Position numbers and translations under genes: made by a program. Below the pieces are notes generated by a model. That model made no database searches. It saw only the letters and a list, made by a program, of their open reading frames with translations, and had not been told where the DNA came from. This document shows positions 29,891 to 37,740 of a stretch of 64,000 nt of DNA, piece after piece. The stretch is from a virus, in IMG/VR virus record IMGVR_UViG_3300034064_000792, positions 1 to 64,000 of that record. One strand, 5' to 3'. Within the stretch, counting starts at the first letter, position 1. Each line of letters starts with the position of its first letter.

Positions 29891-30201
29891 ACCACCGCAT
29901 CCTCAAATTGAAGAGTTTGAAAATACTCTTGATAATTAGTTCATTATTGAGTGGAACAGCAATGGCAGCGGATGATATATCATGCGATAAGAAGACTAGC
30001 GATAGTCATATCATCCACTGTAAAGCAAAGAAGGTGATGGATGTTTCGTTGGTTTCTATCAATGGCGGCGATTGTAACGCTCCTACATTTCACTGGCATG
30101 GTAGCGGTGAGTTTTCCATTCCAGGAACTAAAGAATGTGGCTACGTTGGAGCAGTCACATTATCAATCGACGGCCACAATAAAACCTTCGCCCCATTATA
30201 A
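29887..30201 (+). CDS. Exported protein with Cys and His
   Basis: 104 residues from GTG at 29887 (GTGA overlap); GTG at 29881 is the alternative. Signal peptide ends TAMA near residue 28. The mature domain is beta-rich with four Cys (DISCDKK, IHCKAK, GDCNAP, ECGY), so two disulphides are likely. Not recognised. Confidence 0.6.
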   Translation: MNHRILKLKSLKILLIISSLLSGTAMAADDISCDKKTSDSHIIHCKAKKVMDVSLVSINGGDCNAPTFHWHGSGEFSIPGTKECGYVGAVTLSIDGHNKTFAPL

Positions 30202-30226
30202 GTAGAATTGGAATCGTCTTCATCAT

Positions 30227-30300
30227 AGTAACACTTATACAGAGAATACTGATCAATCTCGGGTTGGTTCCAGACCGATCAAGAGGAACTAAGTGTTACT
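30227..30300 (+). ncRNA. Unassigned hairpin RNA upstream of the tmRNA
   Basis: An 11-bp perfect inverted repeat AGTAACACTTA/TAAGTGTTACT encloses 52 nt with further pairing. No T-run follows beyond TTT. It could be a separate small RNA, a processing element of the tmRNA precursor, or a terminator for the preceding operon. Confidence 0.45.
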
Positions 30301-30309
30301 TTGATGGAG

Positions 30310-30391
30310 ACGATAAATAGAATTGCCGAGGTCGTTGAGAGGAATATAATAGACGTCTAAGACGTGGGTGCGATTCCCACCGCCTCCACCA
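30310..30391 (+). ncRNA. ssrA: Two-piece tmRNA, acceptor piece (permuted ssrA)
   Basis: The 3' portion of a circularly permuted tmRNA, encoded first. It ends with a T arm (GTGGG-TGCGATT-CCCAC), acceptor strand CGCCTCC, discriminator A and encoded CCA. CGCCTCC pairs over 7 bp with GGGGGCG at 30502, with a G-U as third pair, the alanine identity element used by tmRNA. The 5' boundary is approximate. The spacer 30392-30501 continues the stem (AGATAC/GTATCT) and should be removed. Confidence 0.85.
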
Positions 30392-30501
30392 TAGATACAT
30401 TAGGAAAGACAATCTTTTAGAAAAGTTCTAGCACCAAGTGAGTTCTAAAACATAAGAAGATCATTGCTTCAGCTTGCCGACTAGACTAGTGTATCTTTGA
30501 T

Positions 30502-30645
30502 GGGGGCGAACTAGGCTCGATTAGCGTAGTAAAGGTTCAAGGAGACCAAAGGCAAATATAGGTGCTAACGATAACTACGCACCATTTGACTTCGCTCTAG
30601 CAGCGTAAGTTCATTGGGTTCTGCAAGTCTTACCTCGAAACAGAA
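30502..30645 (+). ncRNA. ssrA: Two-piece tmRNA, coding piece with proteolysis tag
   Basis: Starts GGGGGCGAAC. The tag frame begins at 30564 (resume codon GCT) and reads A-N-D-N-Y-A-P-F-D-F-A-L-A-A, stop TAA at 30606. ANDNYAP... is the alphaproteobacterial tag type, and the LAA end suits ClpXP and FtsH. It tags products of stalled ribosomes for proteolysis. Few helices fit after the tag, so it looks reduced. The 3' end is approximate. Confidence 0.88.
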
Positions 30646-30660
30646 AAGACTTGCCTTTTC
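30623..30660 (+). terminator. tmRNA terminator
   Basis: 9-bp stem GCAAGTCTT/AAGACTTGC then CTTTTC. The 3' arm contains the TTGCCT -35 of the tRNA promoter. Confidence 0.75.
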
Positions 30661-30680
30661 TGATTGTACCATAGTATAAT
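30651..30680 (+). promoter_or_regulatory. sigma70-like promoter of tRNA-Arg
   Basis: TTGCCT, an 18-nt spacer, TATAAT, ten bases before the tRNA. Confidence 0.65.
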
Positions 30681-30689
30681 ACTAATAAT

Positions 30690-30766
30690 GGCTCCGTAGC
30701 TCAGCAGGATAGAGCAACAGACTTCTAATCTGTGGGTCGAACGTTCGAATCGTTCCGGAGTCGCCA
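30690..30766 (+). tRNA. tRNA-Arg (anticodon UCU)
   Basis: 77 nt cloverleaf. Acceptor GGCTCCG/CGGAGTC, D arm with AGCTCAG...GAGC, anticodon stem ACAGA/TCTGT with loop CTTCTAA (anticodon TCT), T arm with GTTCGAATC, encoded CCA. It reads AGA, which is frequent in the AT-rich structural genes here and probably rarer in the host. Confidence 0.95.
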
Positions 30767-30784
30767 TTTCTTAGGAGAACTAAA

Positions 30785-30895
30785 ATGTCAAGACACAATC
30801 ACTGGTTTTGGAATAGTTCTTTCGTCAATGTTGTCCACCAAAAGTTGCTACACCTAACTTCTTACATCTGGAAGAAGCAGAATCACAACCACTAA
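30785..30895 (+). CDS. 36-residue His/Trp-rich peptide
   Basis: MSRHNHWFWNSSFVNVVHQK... A TAGGAGAACTAAA ribosome-binding site precedes ATG. Cotranscribed with tRNA-Arg. Not recognised. Confidence 0.5.
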   Translation: MSRHNHWFWNSSFVNVVHQKLLHLTSYIWKKQNHNH

Positions 30896-30911
30896 AATCG
30901 GAGATTATATT

Positions 30912-31106
30912 ATGGCTTATAGAGACGAACCTGGAATTGTCTATTATGTGACATGTCTGTTGATCTTTGGTTTTGCACTATATGGTTGGATTTCGAATAT
31001 CCTTATCCTTTGGAATTCGTTTGATTCTCCTCTGACAGCTAAGATGATTGTTCGTATTGCTGGTATTTTTGTAACTCCTCTAGGAATTATTCTAGGATAT
31101 ATCTAA
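30912..31106 (+). CDS. Two-span membrane protein
   Basis: 64 residues with two transmembrane helices (about 9-28 and about 46-63). CGGAGATTATATT precedes ATG. Not recognised. Confidence 0.6.
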   Translation: MAYRDEPGIVYYVTCLLIFGFALYGWISNILILWNSFDSPLTAKMIVRIAGIFVTPLGIILGYI

Positions 31107-31118
31107 AAGGAATGTGGC

Positions 31119-31316
31119 TTGAAAAACTCTCGTCCTTCTTCGCTTTCGCAGATTTATAATCTGAAACATGCATTTGAATATGAACTGAATAATGTGTTAG
31201 CCTTTGAGGATAGACAGGAGTTTTTTAGAGTCATAAATTACTTTGAACAGAGAATTACAGAATTGAAAGAAGAAGAAAAGCAATGCTTAAGAATTCAGTC
31301 TTCGTTGAAGAAGTAG
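31119..31316 (+). CDS. Hypothetical protein (TTG start)
   Basis: 65 residues, helical and charged (FRVINYFEQRITELKEEEKQ). Start is TTG after AAGGAATGTGGC. Overlaps the gp33-like gene by 34 nt. Not recognised. Confidence 0.6.
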   Translation: MKNSRPSSLSQIYNLKHAFEYELNNVLAFEDRQEFFRVINYFEQRITELKEEEKQCLRIQSSLKK

Positions 31317-31501
31317 AAAAACTGTGTCGAGATAAGAATATCGAATATATTGATGCTGTTGTCTTTTGGTGCGAAAAAAATAATCTAGAAATAGAGACTG
31401 CTGCTTATTGGATAAAAAAAGATCCAGTTATGAGATCTAAAATTCAACTAGAAGCCGAAAATCTTAATGTGCTTAAACGAGGAGCAAGATTGCCCATATA
31501 A
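31283..31501 (+). CDS. 33: gp33-like late-transcription coactivator
   Basis: 72 residues. The pattern EYIDAVVFWCEKNNLEIETA ... SKIQLEAENLNVLK matches small gp33 homologues of T4-like cyanophages, where a 'Y(M/L)(D/E)A...(C/L)EEN' helix precedes 'KIxxEAxxxNLL'. gp33 links RNA polymerase to the sliding clamp at late promoters. It is directly upstream of the replication genes and consistent with the TATAAATA boxes here. Based on remembered family patterns. Confidence 0.65.
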   Translation: MLKNSVFVEEVEKLCRDKNIEYIDAVVFWCEKNNLEIETAAYWIKKDPVMRSKIQLEAENLNVLKRGARLPI

Positions 31502-31504
31502 ATA
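31497..31504 (+). promoter_or_regulatory. T4-type late promoter box
   Basis: Exact TATAAATA, 29 nt before the SprT-like gene and overlapping the gp33-like stop codon. Confidence 0.5.
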
Positions 31505-31532
31505 TTAGGTTCAACCATTGTTGGAGGCGTCT

Positions 31533-32036
31533 ATGCGTATAAAAACAATCGGTCGACCATCGCATGTATCCTTGGGGATAGTTAAAAAGGCAGCTTATTT
31601 TTATGGTAAATATCTAATCGGGGGTGGAAAGCTATTTAATAATATCCGTTTGACTGTTCAGTTTGAACACTTCAATAAAAATGACGGAGATTATGCATAC
31701 TGCGATTGGACAGACGACAATAACAGTTGCAGAGAGTTTTTAATAGGTATTGACCATGCTTTGAGCAAAAAAGAAACTTTGCTTGCTCTTGCTCATGAAA
31801 TGGTTCATCTTAAGCAATATGCGAGAGGTGAAATGAAAGATATCTGGCGTCCGGTTAGAATGGTAAAGTGGCAGGGCGAAAGATACTTGCATGAAGAAAT
31901 GGATTACTGGGAGTGCCCCTGGGAAATTGAAGCGTATGGTCGTGAAAAGGGTCTATACTTCAAATTTCTAACATATTTACAGTATGGAGAGCCTGAAGAA
32001 TTATGTCAGCGTTCGAAGCATATAAAGAGTACATAG
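31533..32036 (+). CDS. SprT-like zinc metallopeptidase
   Basis: 167 residues. LALAHEMVHLKQY gives the HExxH site (H88, E89, H92), and the later WEIEAYG supplies a third glutamate ligand. SprT/Spartan-like proteins digest DNA-bound or misfolded proteins. ATG at 31533 follows TTGGAGGCGTCT. Overlaps gp59 by 34 nt. Confidence 0.75.
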   Translation: MRIKTIGRPSHVSLGIVKKAAYFYGKYLIGGGKLFNNIRLTVQFEHFNKNDGDYAYCDWTDDNNSCREFLIGIDHALSKKETLLALAHEMVHLKQYARGEMKDIWRPVRMVKWQGERYLHEEMDYWECPWEIEAYGREKGLYFKFLTYLQYGEPEELCQRSKHIKST

Positions 32037-32578
32037 CCCTTAAAAATCATTTCACCAAAGCTGATTATGACTACATCAAATATAACGGAAAGACAGGAAT
32101 AAAACATGCTTCCTTTGAGAAGCGAAAAGACAAGATTTTCTTTGAGAAACTTTCAAAGATTGAGAATTATCACGAGTTTCTTATTGCTAATCTTAGTAAT
32201 AATCCTAAACTCTGGATTCGTGATCTAGCGTATTCAGAATCCGCTCAATTAACATATCAAAATTGGAAAAAGAGAAATCAGTCTCTTACATATAATTTTA
32301 AAACCGATTTCAAAAAAATATTAGAAGAACCAGGAGGGCAGCAACATCCAGCCGCCCTTCGATTATATCTTGGTAACCAGATCAGTTTGGAGTCTCTTTG
32401 TATCTTTATTAAAATGACAAAGGCGATCATTTATTGGGACTCTAAACTTGAATATGACCCGATATGGGAAGATATCCGATTGAGGGTTGTAAAATATACT
32501 CCATTCATCAAATTTGATTATGAGAAAGTTAAGCAGACAATGCTTGACATTATGAATGATATGGAGTATAATAAATAA
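32003..32578 (+). CDS. 59: Replicative helicase loader (T4 gp59-like)
   Basis: 191 residues. AFEAYKEYIALKNHFTKADYDYIKYNGK and FEKRKDKIFFEKLS are typical gp59 N-terminal blocks, in shortened form; the C-terminal half is helical. It loads gp41 helicase onto gp32-coated forks. Position directly upstream of gp32 matches T4. About 217 residues is usual, so slightly short. Confidence 0.85.
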   Translation: MSAFEAYKEYIALKNHFTKADYDYIKYNGKTGIKHASFEKRKDKIFFEKLSKIENYHEFLIANLSNNPKLWIRDLAYSESAQLTYQNWKKRNQSLTYNFKTDFKKILEEPGGQQHPAALRLYLGNQISLESLCIFIKMTKAIIYWDSKLEYDPIWEDIRLRVVKYTPFIKFDYEKVKQTMLDIMNDMEYNK

Positions 32579-32639
32579 TGTTGGGTGATACAAATGCCCA
32601 TCATACAATTGTTATACACTGTTATACGGAGAAATATAC

Positions 32640-33542
32640 ATGGTAGATTTTAAGTCCCTCAAAGCAGCTTCAGGTAAGAAGTCTCTAGAATCCCTGACAT
32701 CAGAGCTTAATAAGCTATCAGGCGGCGAAGGCAAGGGCGCCGATGATCGTTTCTGGGCACCAACAGTCGATAAGGCTGGTAATGGTTATGCTGTTATTAG
32801 GTTTCTTCCTCCACCAGCTAACGAAGACGTTCCTTTCGTTCGTATCTTTGATCATGGTTTCCAGGGTCCAGGTGGATGGTATATTGAGAATTCTCTGACC
32901 ACTCTTGGTAAGAATGACCCAGTTTCAGAATATAATTCTAAGTTGTGGAACTCCGGTATTGAGGCCAACAAGGAAATTGCTCGTAAGCAGAAGCGTCGCC
33001 TTCACTTCATCAGCAATATCTACGTTGTCAGCGATTCTGGCAATCCTGCTAATGAGGGTAAAGTTTTCCTCTACAAATACGGTAAGAAGATCTTTGACAA
33101 GCTCAAGGAAGCAATGGAGCCACAGTTTGCGGATGAAGAGGCTGTAAATCCTTTTGATCTTTGGGCTGGTGCTAACTTCAAGTTGAAGATTCGTAATCTC
33201 GAGGGTTATCGCAATTACGATAAGTCTGAGTTTGATAAACCAAGTCCACTTCTTAAGGATGACGAAGAGCTAGAAAAGGTTTGGAAGAGCGAACATTCAC
33301 TTCAGGAATTTCTTGCTCCATCTAACTTCAAATCTTATGAAGAACTTCAGACTCGTTTGTCTAAGGTTCTTGCTGAAGACTCTGCTCCTGCAAAGCGTAA
33401 GGCAGCTGAGAACACTGAAGTTCCATGGCAAGAAGAAGAGTCTGCTCCTACCTTTAAGGCAACTCATGCGCCAAAGTATTCATCTGATGAAGAAGATGAT
33501 GACGAATCATTGGAGTTTTTTAAGAAACTTGCTAACGACTAA
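32640..33542 (+). CDS. 32: Single-stranded DNA-binding protein (T4 gp32-like)
   Basis: 300 residues. An N-terminal basic LAST-type region (FKSLKAASGKKSLESLTSEL) mediates cooperativity. An OB-fold core (FWAPTVDKAGNGYAVIRFLP) and an acidic C-terminal tail (SSDEEDDDESLEFFKKLAND) for partner proteins follow. The protein contains no cysteine, so the zinc site of T4 gp32 is absent, as in cyanophage homologues. CGGAGAAATATAC precedes ATG. Confidence 0.95.
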   Translation: MVDFKSLKAASGKKSLESLTSELNKLSGGEGKGADDRFWAPTVDKAGNGYAVIRFLPPPANEDVPFVRIFDHGFQGPGGWYIENSLTTLGKNDPVSEYNSKLWNSGIEANKEIARKQKRRLHFISNIYVVSDSGNPANEGKVFLYKYGKKIFDKLKEAMEPQFADEEAVNPFDLWAGANFKLKIRNLEGYRNYDKSEFDKPSPLLKDDEELEKVWKSEHSLQEFLAPSNFKSYEELQTRLSKVLAEDSAPAKRKAAENTEVPWQEEESAPTFKATHAPKYSSDEEDDDESLEFFKKLAND

Positions 33543-33547
33543 AATAA

Positions 33548-33574
33548 AGAGGGAGCCAAAAGGCTCCCTTTTTT
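33548..33574 (+). terminator. Bidirectional terminator after gp32
   Basis: 7-bp stem GGGAGCC/GGCTCCC with AAAA loop and TTTTTT tail on the plus strand. The minus strand has TCTTTATTTT and also serves the convergent gene. Confidence 0.9.
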
Positions 33575-33575
33575 A

Positions 33576-35588
33576 TTATCCCCAAGACATATTCTTTTTA
33601 TAATTCTTCATCTCCTCATAATGATTGCCGCCAAGCATACTAGCCCAATCTGGCCATTCAATATCTCCTGGCATATTATAAGCAAACCCTGATTGATTCG
33701 TAGCAGTCATTCTATTTGGTTCTACATTAACTTGAGGATTAAAGAAAGAACCTTGAGCTTCTTGTATTGTTTGTTCTGTTGCTTGAGACGTAACAGCAGC
33801 TTGATTGAGCGTTTGAGCGTTTAATGCAGGCATCGATGGCGTTGAAACCAATTCAGATTGAATAGCAGATGTAATCATTGGTAGAAGCATACCAGCAATA
33901 CCACCAATTCCTCCTCCCATCATTCCTGGCATCATACCCATCATTTGACCCATCATATTTGCGCCAGCTGGAGGAGCTGAGATACCCGGAGATATGGGTG
34001 CTTGTGCTACTGGTTCTGCAGCCATAGGTGATGCTGCAGGCGGGGCCATAGACGTCGTAGTTCCTACTGCTGGTGTTGCGCCTTGTAATGCTCTTTGTTC
34101 TGGGGATCCTGCTACTTGATAAGTATCTGGAACCGATGGCGCACCACCTTTTGGTATTTCAGCGTGTAAATGGTTGTTATGACCAGCTGCAGCGTATGGT
34201 CCGCTTTCTCTCCAATAAACTTTATAACCTAGTCTAGTCAATTGTTCGGCTAATTGATCGAACTTGGCTCCCATAACAGGATCTCTCGCTTCAACATTAC
34301 CTTCTCCGAAATTGATGTCAATTGCTCTACCCTCATAATGAGCTTTGCCTTTATGAACTGGTTTTACACCACCAAATTGAGGATGTTCAGAAATGCGCAT
34401 TCCCATTTTTTCTAGAGCATGACCAAGAGCTACTACGTCTCCTGCAGGCAAAGAAGCGCCAACTTGTTCGCCATGGCCATCATGGCCATGACCTTCATGA
34501 GCTACACCACTAATTGGCCCATGACCGCCTTCTTTACCTATACGTTCTGTTCGAGGATCATTAGCAGAAGGAATGACTTCAGGCGTTGATACTGGAGTGG
34601 CTGTTGGGGTGGCTGTTGGGGTGGTAATATTAGAAGGCGTAGAAGATGTTTTATTGTCTTGCGGTGAACTTTTAGCTAACGTTACAGCATTAGCCATCCT
34701 TTGACCTAAGTGTTGATGTGACGATCTCTCATATCCATAATCAATTGCTCTTGCTGCTTCTATTGCTGTAGAAGCAGATTTGAGCATTTGACCAGCACGT
34801 TTTTCAGTATTCATCAATTCCCATTGAACGAACTCTAACTGTTGTTTAAAATTAGATTGTCTAATAGGAATTCCCATTACTTGTTGGAACTTAGCTTGTC
34901 TATCTGGATGCCATTGAGCAATTCCGTATGCTTGACCGCTATCGCCCACAGCATTAGTTCTTAAACTTTTTCCTGATTCTACTTGGAGATTGCCGACAAT
35001 GCCAGCTGCCTGTTCTTTTGACCAACCTTTTGATTGGAAGAAAGACATTGCTTCTGAAGAACTTCCAGATTCACCAACTCCTGGGCCTAATGCGCCACCG
35101 CCGCCAGCCGCTGAAAGTGCTGCCATTCCACCACCAGCAACTGCTGCGCCAATACCTAATGTGGCTAATTGTTTTGCGAAATCCGAACTTAGATTAGTAA
35201 TACTTCCTAGCAAACCACTGCTGCTAGTATTCATGATATTGCGATTTAGACTTTCAATATCACTACTAAGAATGCGAGTGTTTCTAGTGACATTGCCCAT
35301 CTCGGTGCGCATAGAATTTTGAATTTCTAAAGACTCTCTGAATAGAGAATTTAGACTATCAATTTTATTGCCTGTTTGCTGAGACTCTGAAACCATTTCT
35401 TCAAGCACATTATGAAGATCCGCAATATCTTCTCTTTGCGCTTTGAAGGTTGTAGAAATATCTTTGACTATTCTACTTAAATTGGCATTACTAGCATTGG
35501 CTGCTTGGCGGAATTCACCAGCAGTCTCCATGCCGGCATTTCTAATGCCTCTAGTTATCGCCGATAATTCTTCTGCTTCTATGGCCAT
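33576..35588 (-). CDS. Tape-measure-like tail protein with phage lysozyme and M15-like domains
   Basis: 670 residues. The N-terminal 130 residues form long coiled coils, then a hydrophobic Gly/Ala segment (about 135-170). Next comes a phage tail lysozyme-type domain (about 180-305: SKEQAAGIVGNLQVESG..., YGIAQWHPDRQ). A Thr/Pro linker leads to a C-terminal M15-like domain (about 385-480: HYEGRAIDINFG, HNNHLHAEIP). The last 170 residues include a Met/Gly run. Position after gp26/gp51 suggests a tape measure or virion lysin. Gene 29 function is inferred. Confidence 0.7.
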   Translation of the reverse strand: MAIEAEELSAITRGIRNAGMETAGEFRQAANASNANLSRIVKDISTTFKAQREDIADLHNVLEEMVSESQQTGNKIDSLNSLFRESLEIQNSMRTEMGNVTRNTRILSSDIESLNRNIMNTSSSGLLGSITNLSSDFAKQLATLGIGAAVAGGGMAALSAAGGGGALGPGVGESGSSSEAMSFFQSKGWSKEQAAGIVGNLQVESGKSLRTNAVGDSGQAYGIAQWHPDRQAKFQQVMGIPIRQSNFKQQLEFVQWELMNTEKRAGQMLKSASTAIEAARAIDYGYERSSHQHLGQRMANAVTLAKSSPQDNKTSSTPSNITTPTATPTATPVSTPEVIPSANDPRTERIGKEGGHGPISGVAHEGHGHDGHGEQVGASLPAGDVVALGHALEKMGMRISEHPQFGGVKPVHKGKAHYEGRAIDINFGEGNVEARDPVMGAKFDQLAEQLTRLGYKVYWRESGPYAAAGHNNHLHAEIPKGGAPSVPDTYQVAGSPEQRALQGATPAVGTTTSMAPPAASPMAAEPVAQAPISPGISAPPAGANMMGQMMGMMPGMMGGGIGGIAGMLLPMITSAIQSELVSTPSMPALNAQTLNQAAVTSQATEQTIQEAQGSFFNPQVNVEPNRMTATNQSGFAYNMPGDIEWPDWASMLGGNHYEEMKNYKKNMSWG

Positions 35589-35591
35589 TTG

Positions 35592-35774
35592 TTATCCGTT
35601 GCTTTTCTTTTTAGCTTCTTCTACTTCTTTCAAGTAGTTGACTAGCATTTGAACATATATGTCTCTCTCAAAGGGCATCATAGATTCTATTTCACTAATT
35701 GAGTATTTATGGTGCTGAGCCAAAGAAAATACAGTCGCATAATAGTTAGATAGCGTATTATGACTCAGCGCCAC
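35592..35774 (-). CDS. 51: gp51-like baseplate hub chaperone, probably made by -1 frameshift
   Basis: 60 residues (TVFSLAQHHKYSISEIESMM...). GTG at 35774 lies inside the end of the gp26-like gene. A T-run slippery site just upstream is in the right frame for a -1 fusion gp26-gp51, as in lambda G/GT chaperones. Independent GTG initiation is possible but lacks a good ribosome-binding site. Confidence 0.6.
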   Translation of the reverse strand: MALSHNTLSNYYATVFSLAQHHKYSISEIESMMPFERDIYVQMLVNYLKEVEEAKKKSNG

Positions 35775-36475
35775 GTAAAAAAATCATTTAACGAAGACAA
35801 CACGATTTCCCGATCGTTCCCAAGTTCGTTTTGGTATAAAATCTTATATTCCATTCTGGGAACATTTAAAAGAAAGTTTTGAACCTGTTCAAAGGTCTTG
35901 ATATTTAAATTTTCAAGAAACTCGTTCAACTCTTCTCTTTTATAATCTTTACATTCATAAATCTGATCTTCAAAATAAATGGATTCGATGCATCTGATAA
36001 TTAGCTCAAACATATAATCTTTTTCTAGATTTAGAAAATCTTTATCGTCATATAACGCCGCCGAAGGATATTTCATGATTATCCCTGACTGCGGAGTTAT
36101 CTTAATCTTGTTTTCCATTTTTTTAGGATAGTTGACTTTAACTTCTTCTAAATTGATTTCGAAGTCGTATACTTTTTTATCCTCTGAATCTCTGTATGAT
36201 ACCTTTACTAGGTTATCAACTGATACTGATCTTAATTTTAAGAAAATGTATTCAAGATCAAATAATGCTAGTTTGCTAACATCTAATTTTGGGTCAACGG
36301 AACAATTATTGACTACCTGTTTAATGGCAGAAAGGATATCGGCTTGGTTATCGCTTTCCTTAGCCATCAACAATAATTTTTCTTCTTTGACTAAAAAAGT
36401 TCTAAACTGAAAATCTTTTTTCAGAGAGGGTACATTTATTTTATATACAGGATAATCAATTTTCGGTAATGACAT
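35765..36475 (-). CDS. 26: Baseplate hub protein (T4 gp26-like)
   Basis: 236 residues, one of the T4 baseplate protein family. Features include LPKIDYPVYKINVPSLKKDF, VKEEKLLLMAKES and FDLEYIFLKLRSVSV, which recur in T4-like phages. Needed for hub assembly and likely a tape-measure chaperone. Its last codons contain GAT TTT TTT ACG, a slippery heptamer. Confidence 0.85.
   Translation of the reverse strand: MSLPKIDYPVYKINVPSLKKDFQFRTFLVKEEKLLLMAKESDNQADILSAIKQVVNNCSVDPKLDVSKLALFDLEYIFLKLRSVSVDNLVKVSYRDSEDKKVYDFEINLEEVKVNYPKKMENKIKITPQSGIIMKYPSAALYDDKDFLNLEKDYMFELIIRCIESIYFEDQIYECKDYKREELNEFLENLNIKTFEQVQNFLLNVPRMEYKILYQNELGNDREIVLSSLNDFFTWR
35777..35783 (-). other. Candidate -1 ribosomal frameshift site (T TTT TTT)
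   Basis: On the minus strand the gp26 frame reads GAT TTT TTT ACG TGG CGC TGA. Slipping back one base continues into the gp51 frame (V-A-L-S-H-N...). Overlap is only 10 nt, so the slip lies right before the zero-frame stop. Confidence 0.55.
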
Positions 36476-36490
36476 TAATATACTCCATTA

Positions 36491-37156
36491 TTAAATTGTC
36501 ACAGAGCTCCTTGCAGTCCCTGATGATAGATTAGTTCTTTGTTGCGAATTTGTTGGTTGTATTGAAGAGTTTTCTATTGCGTATTCTGTATAAGCAATAG
36601 AGACATTGATTTTCAGAAGATTCGAATCGCCCCAAGAGAGAGGGAATTCTCTGATAGCTGTAGGAAAGGCGTCGAAAAGATTTATTTTTTGAACTATATT
36701 TCCATAATGATCATATATGAAAATGACCATAGTAGTAGCATAATTTTCTTTATATTCCGCAGTATAATTTGGCGTAGAATTATTTGCAGTTGAACCGTTA
36801 TATTGAAATATAGCTCTAGTCCATTGATACCAATATTGCCAAAATTCGCAATAATGATCGCCAAGCATAGAAATAGATACTTCTTGAAATTGAGCGCTTA
36901 TTGGCATTTTTTGAGTTGGGCCTATACCAAATCGATTAATATCGGCTGTCATTATAGAAATACCAGGAGCTCTTACTTGATCTATTCTGAACTCCATGTT
37001 TTTAGCAATTTTATAAATGGCTGTAGGAGTGCCCTGATTACTAAGAACAGCGTTTGACAAAACTCGAGGAGTTTGTATCAAAACTGAGAATGCATTATTG
37101 TCTAGATAGCCAAAATCTCTTAAATTTGTTTGATAGGCGTTTATGTTAAATGGCAT
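36491..37156 (-). CDS. gp19/gp54-family tail tube-like protein
   Basis: 221 residues. The N-terminal NAFSVLIQTPRVL, then FRIDQVRAPGISIMTADINR and FQEVSISMLGDHYCEFWQYW, match the tail-tube fold used by gp19, gp54 and gp48. Its place among hub genes rather than with the sheath favours gp54 (tube initiator), but a gp19 paralogue is possible. C-terminal 25 residues are Ser/Thr-rich and probably disordered. Confidence 0.65.
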   Translation of the reverse strand: MPFNINAYQTNLRDFGYLDNNAFSVLIQTPRVLSNAVLSNQGTPTAIYKIAKNMEFRIDQVRAPGISIMTADINRFGIGPTQKMPISAQFQEVSISMLGDHYCEFWQYWYQWTRAIFQYNGSTANNSTPNYTAEYKENYATTMVIFIYDHYGNIVQKINLFDAFPTAIREFPLSWGDSNLLKINVSIAYTEYAIENSSIQPTNSQQRTNLSSGTARSSVTI

Positions 37157-37164
37157 TTTTCTTC

Positions 37165-37740
37165 CTAGTAAGGTGGTGAACCAGCATATCTTCTATTACT
37201 ATTAATTTTCCATCTTTGAAGCGGTAACACAGCAGCCTTTTCCCAGTCAGAAGGGTCAACTTCATGAAAAGAACTTCTAACGTGCGAAAAAAGATATCTT
37301 TTTATGCAACCTTCAACGCCTTTTAATTGATTAGAGTAACCTTTTAAAAACTCATAAGATATACTTAATCTCTTATTCTTATTATATTTATTTTCATCGG
37401 TCAAATCTATCAGAGAATTTAATATTTTAATTCTGGCCAAAGGAGGTAGGTAATGAAGATTGATTCCTAAAAAACCATCTAGATACATTTCAACTGGTAG
37501 GGTCAGTGGAAACATATCGTAAAACGGTAAAGTGTTTTTGTATTTGGGATCATAAAGATAAAGAAACATTCCGCCTATAAAAGGCATAGATGATTTTCTA
37601 AAAATTTTATTAGGATCAGCTTTTGTTTTATTTGCCTTCAGATCTTCAACAGAAGAAGAAAACCAATCTTGGGCTGTAGTTGATTTGTCTGCTATAGCCC
37701 TGGAACTGGCTTTTAGAAGATCATTAAAAGTATTTGGCAT
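37165..37740 (-). CDS. Conserved T4-like virion or assembly protein (gp2-like?)
   Basis: 191 residues. MFLYLYDPKYKNTLPFYDMF and LPLTLPVEMYLDGFLGINLHYLPPLARI-type blocks are conserved in T4-like cyanophages next to gp4. In T4 gene 2 (DNA end protector) precedes gene 4; here the order is gp4 then this gene, abutting at 37740. Function is uncertain. Confidence 0.6.
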   Translation of the reverse strand: MPNTFNDLLKASSRAIADKSTTAQDWFSSSVEDLKANKTKADPNKIFRKSSMPFIGGMFLYLYDPKYKNTLPFYDMFPLTLPVEMYLDGFLGINLHYLPPLARIKILNSLIDLTDENKYNKNKRLSISYEFLKGYSNQLKGVEGCIKRYLFSHVRSSFHEVDPSDWEKAAVLPLQRWKINSNRRYAGSPPY

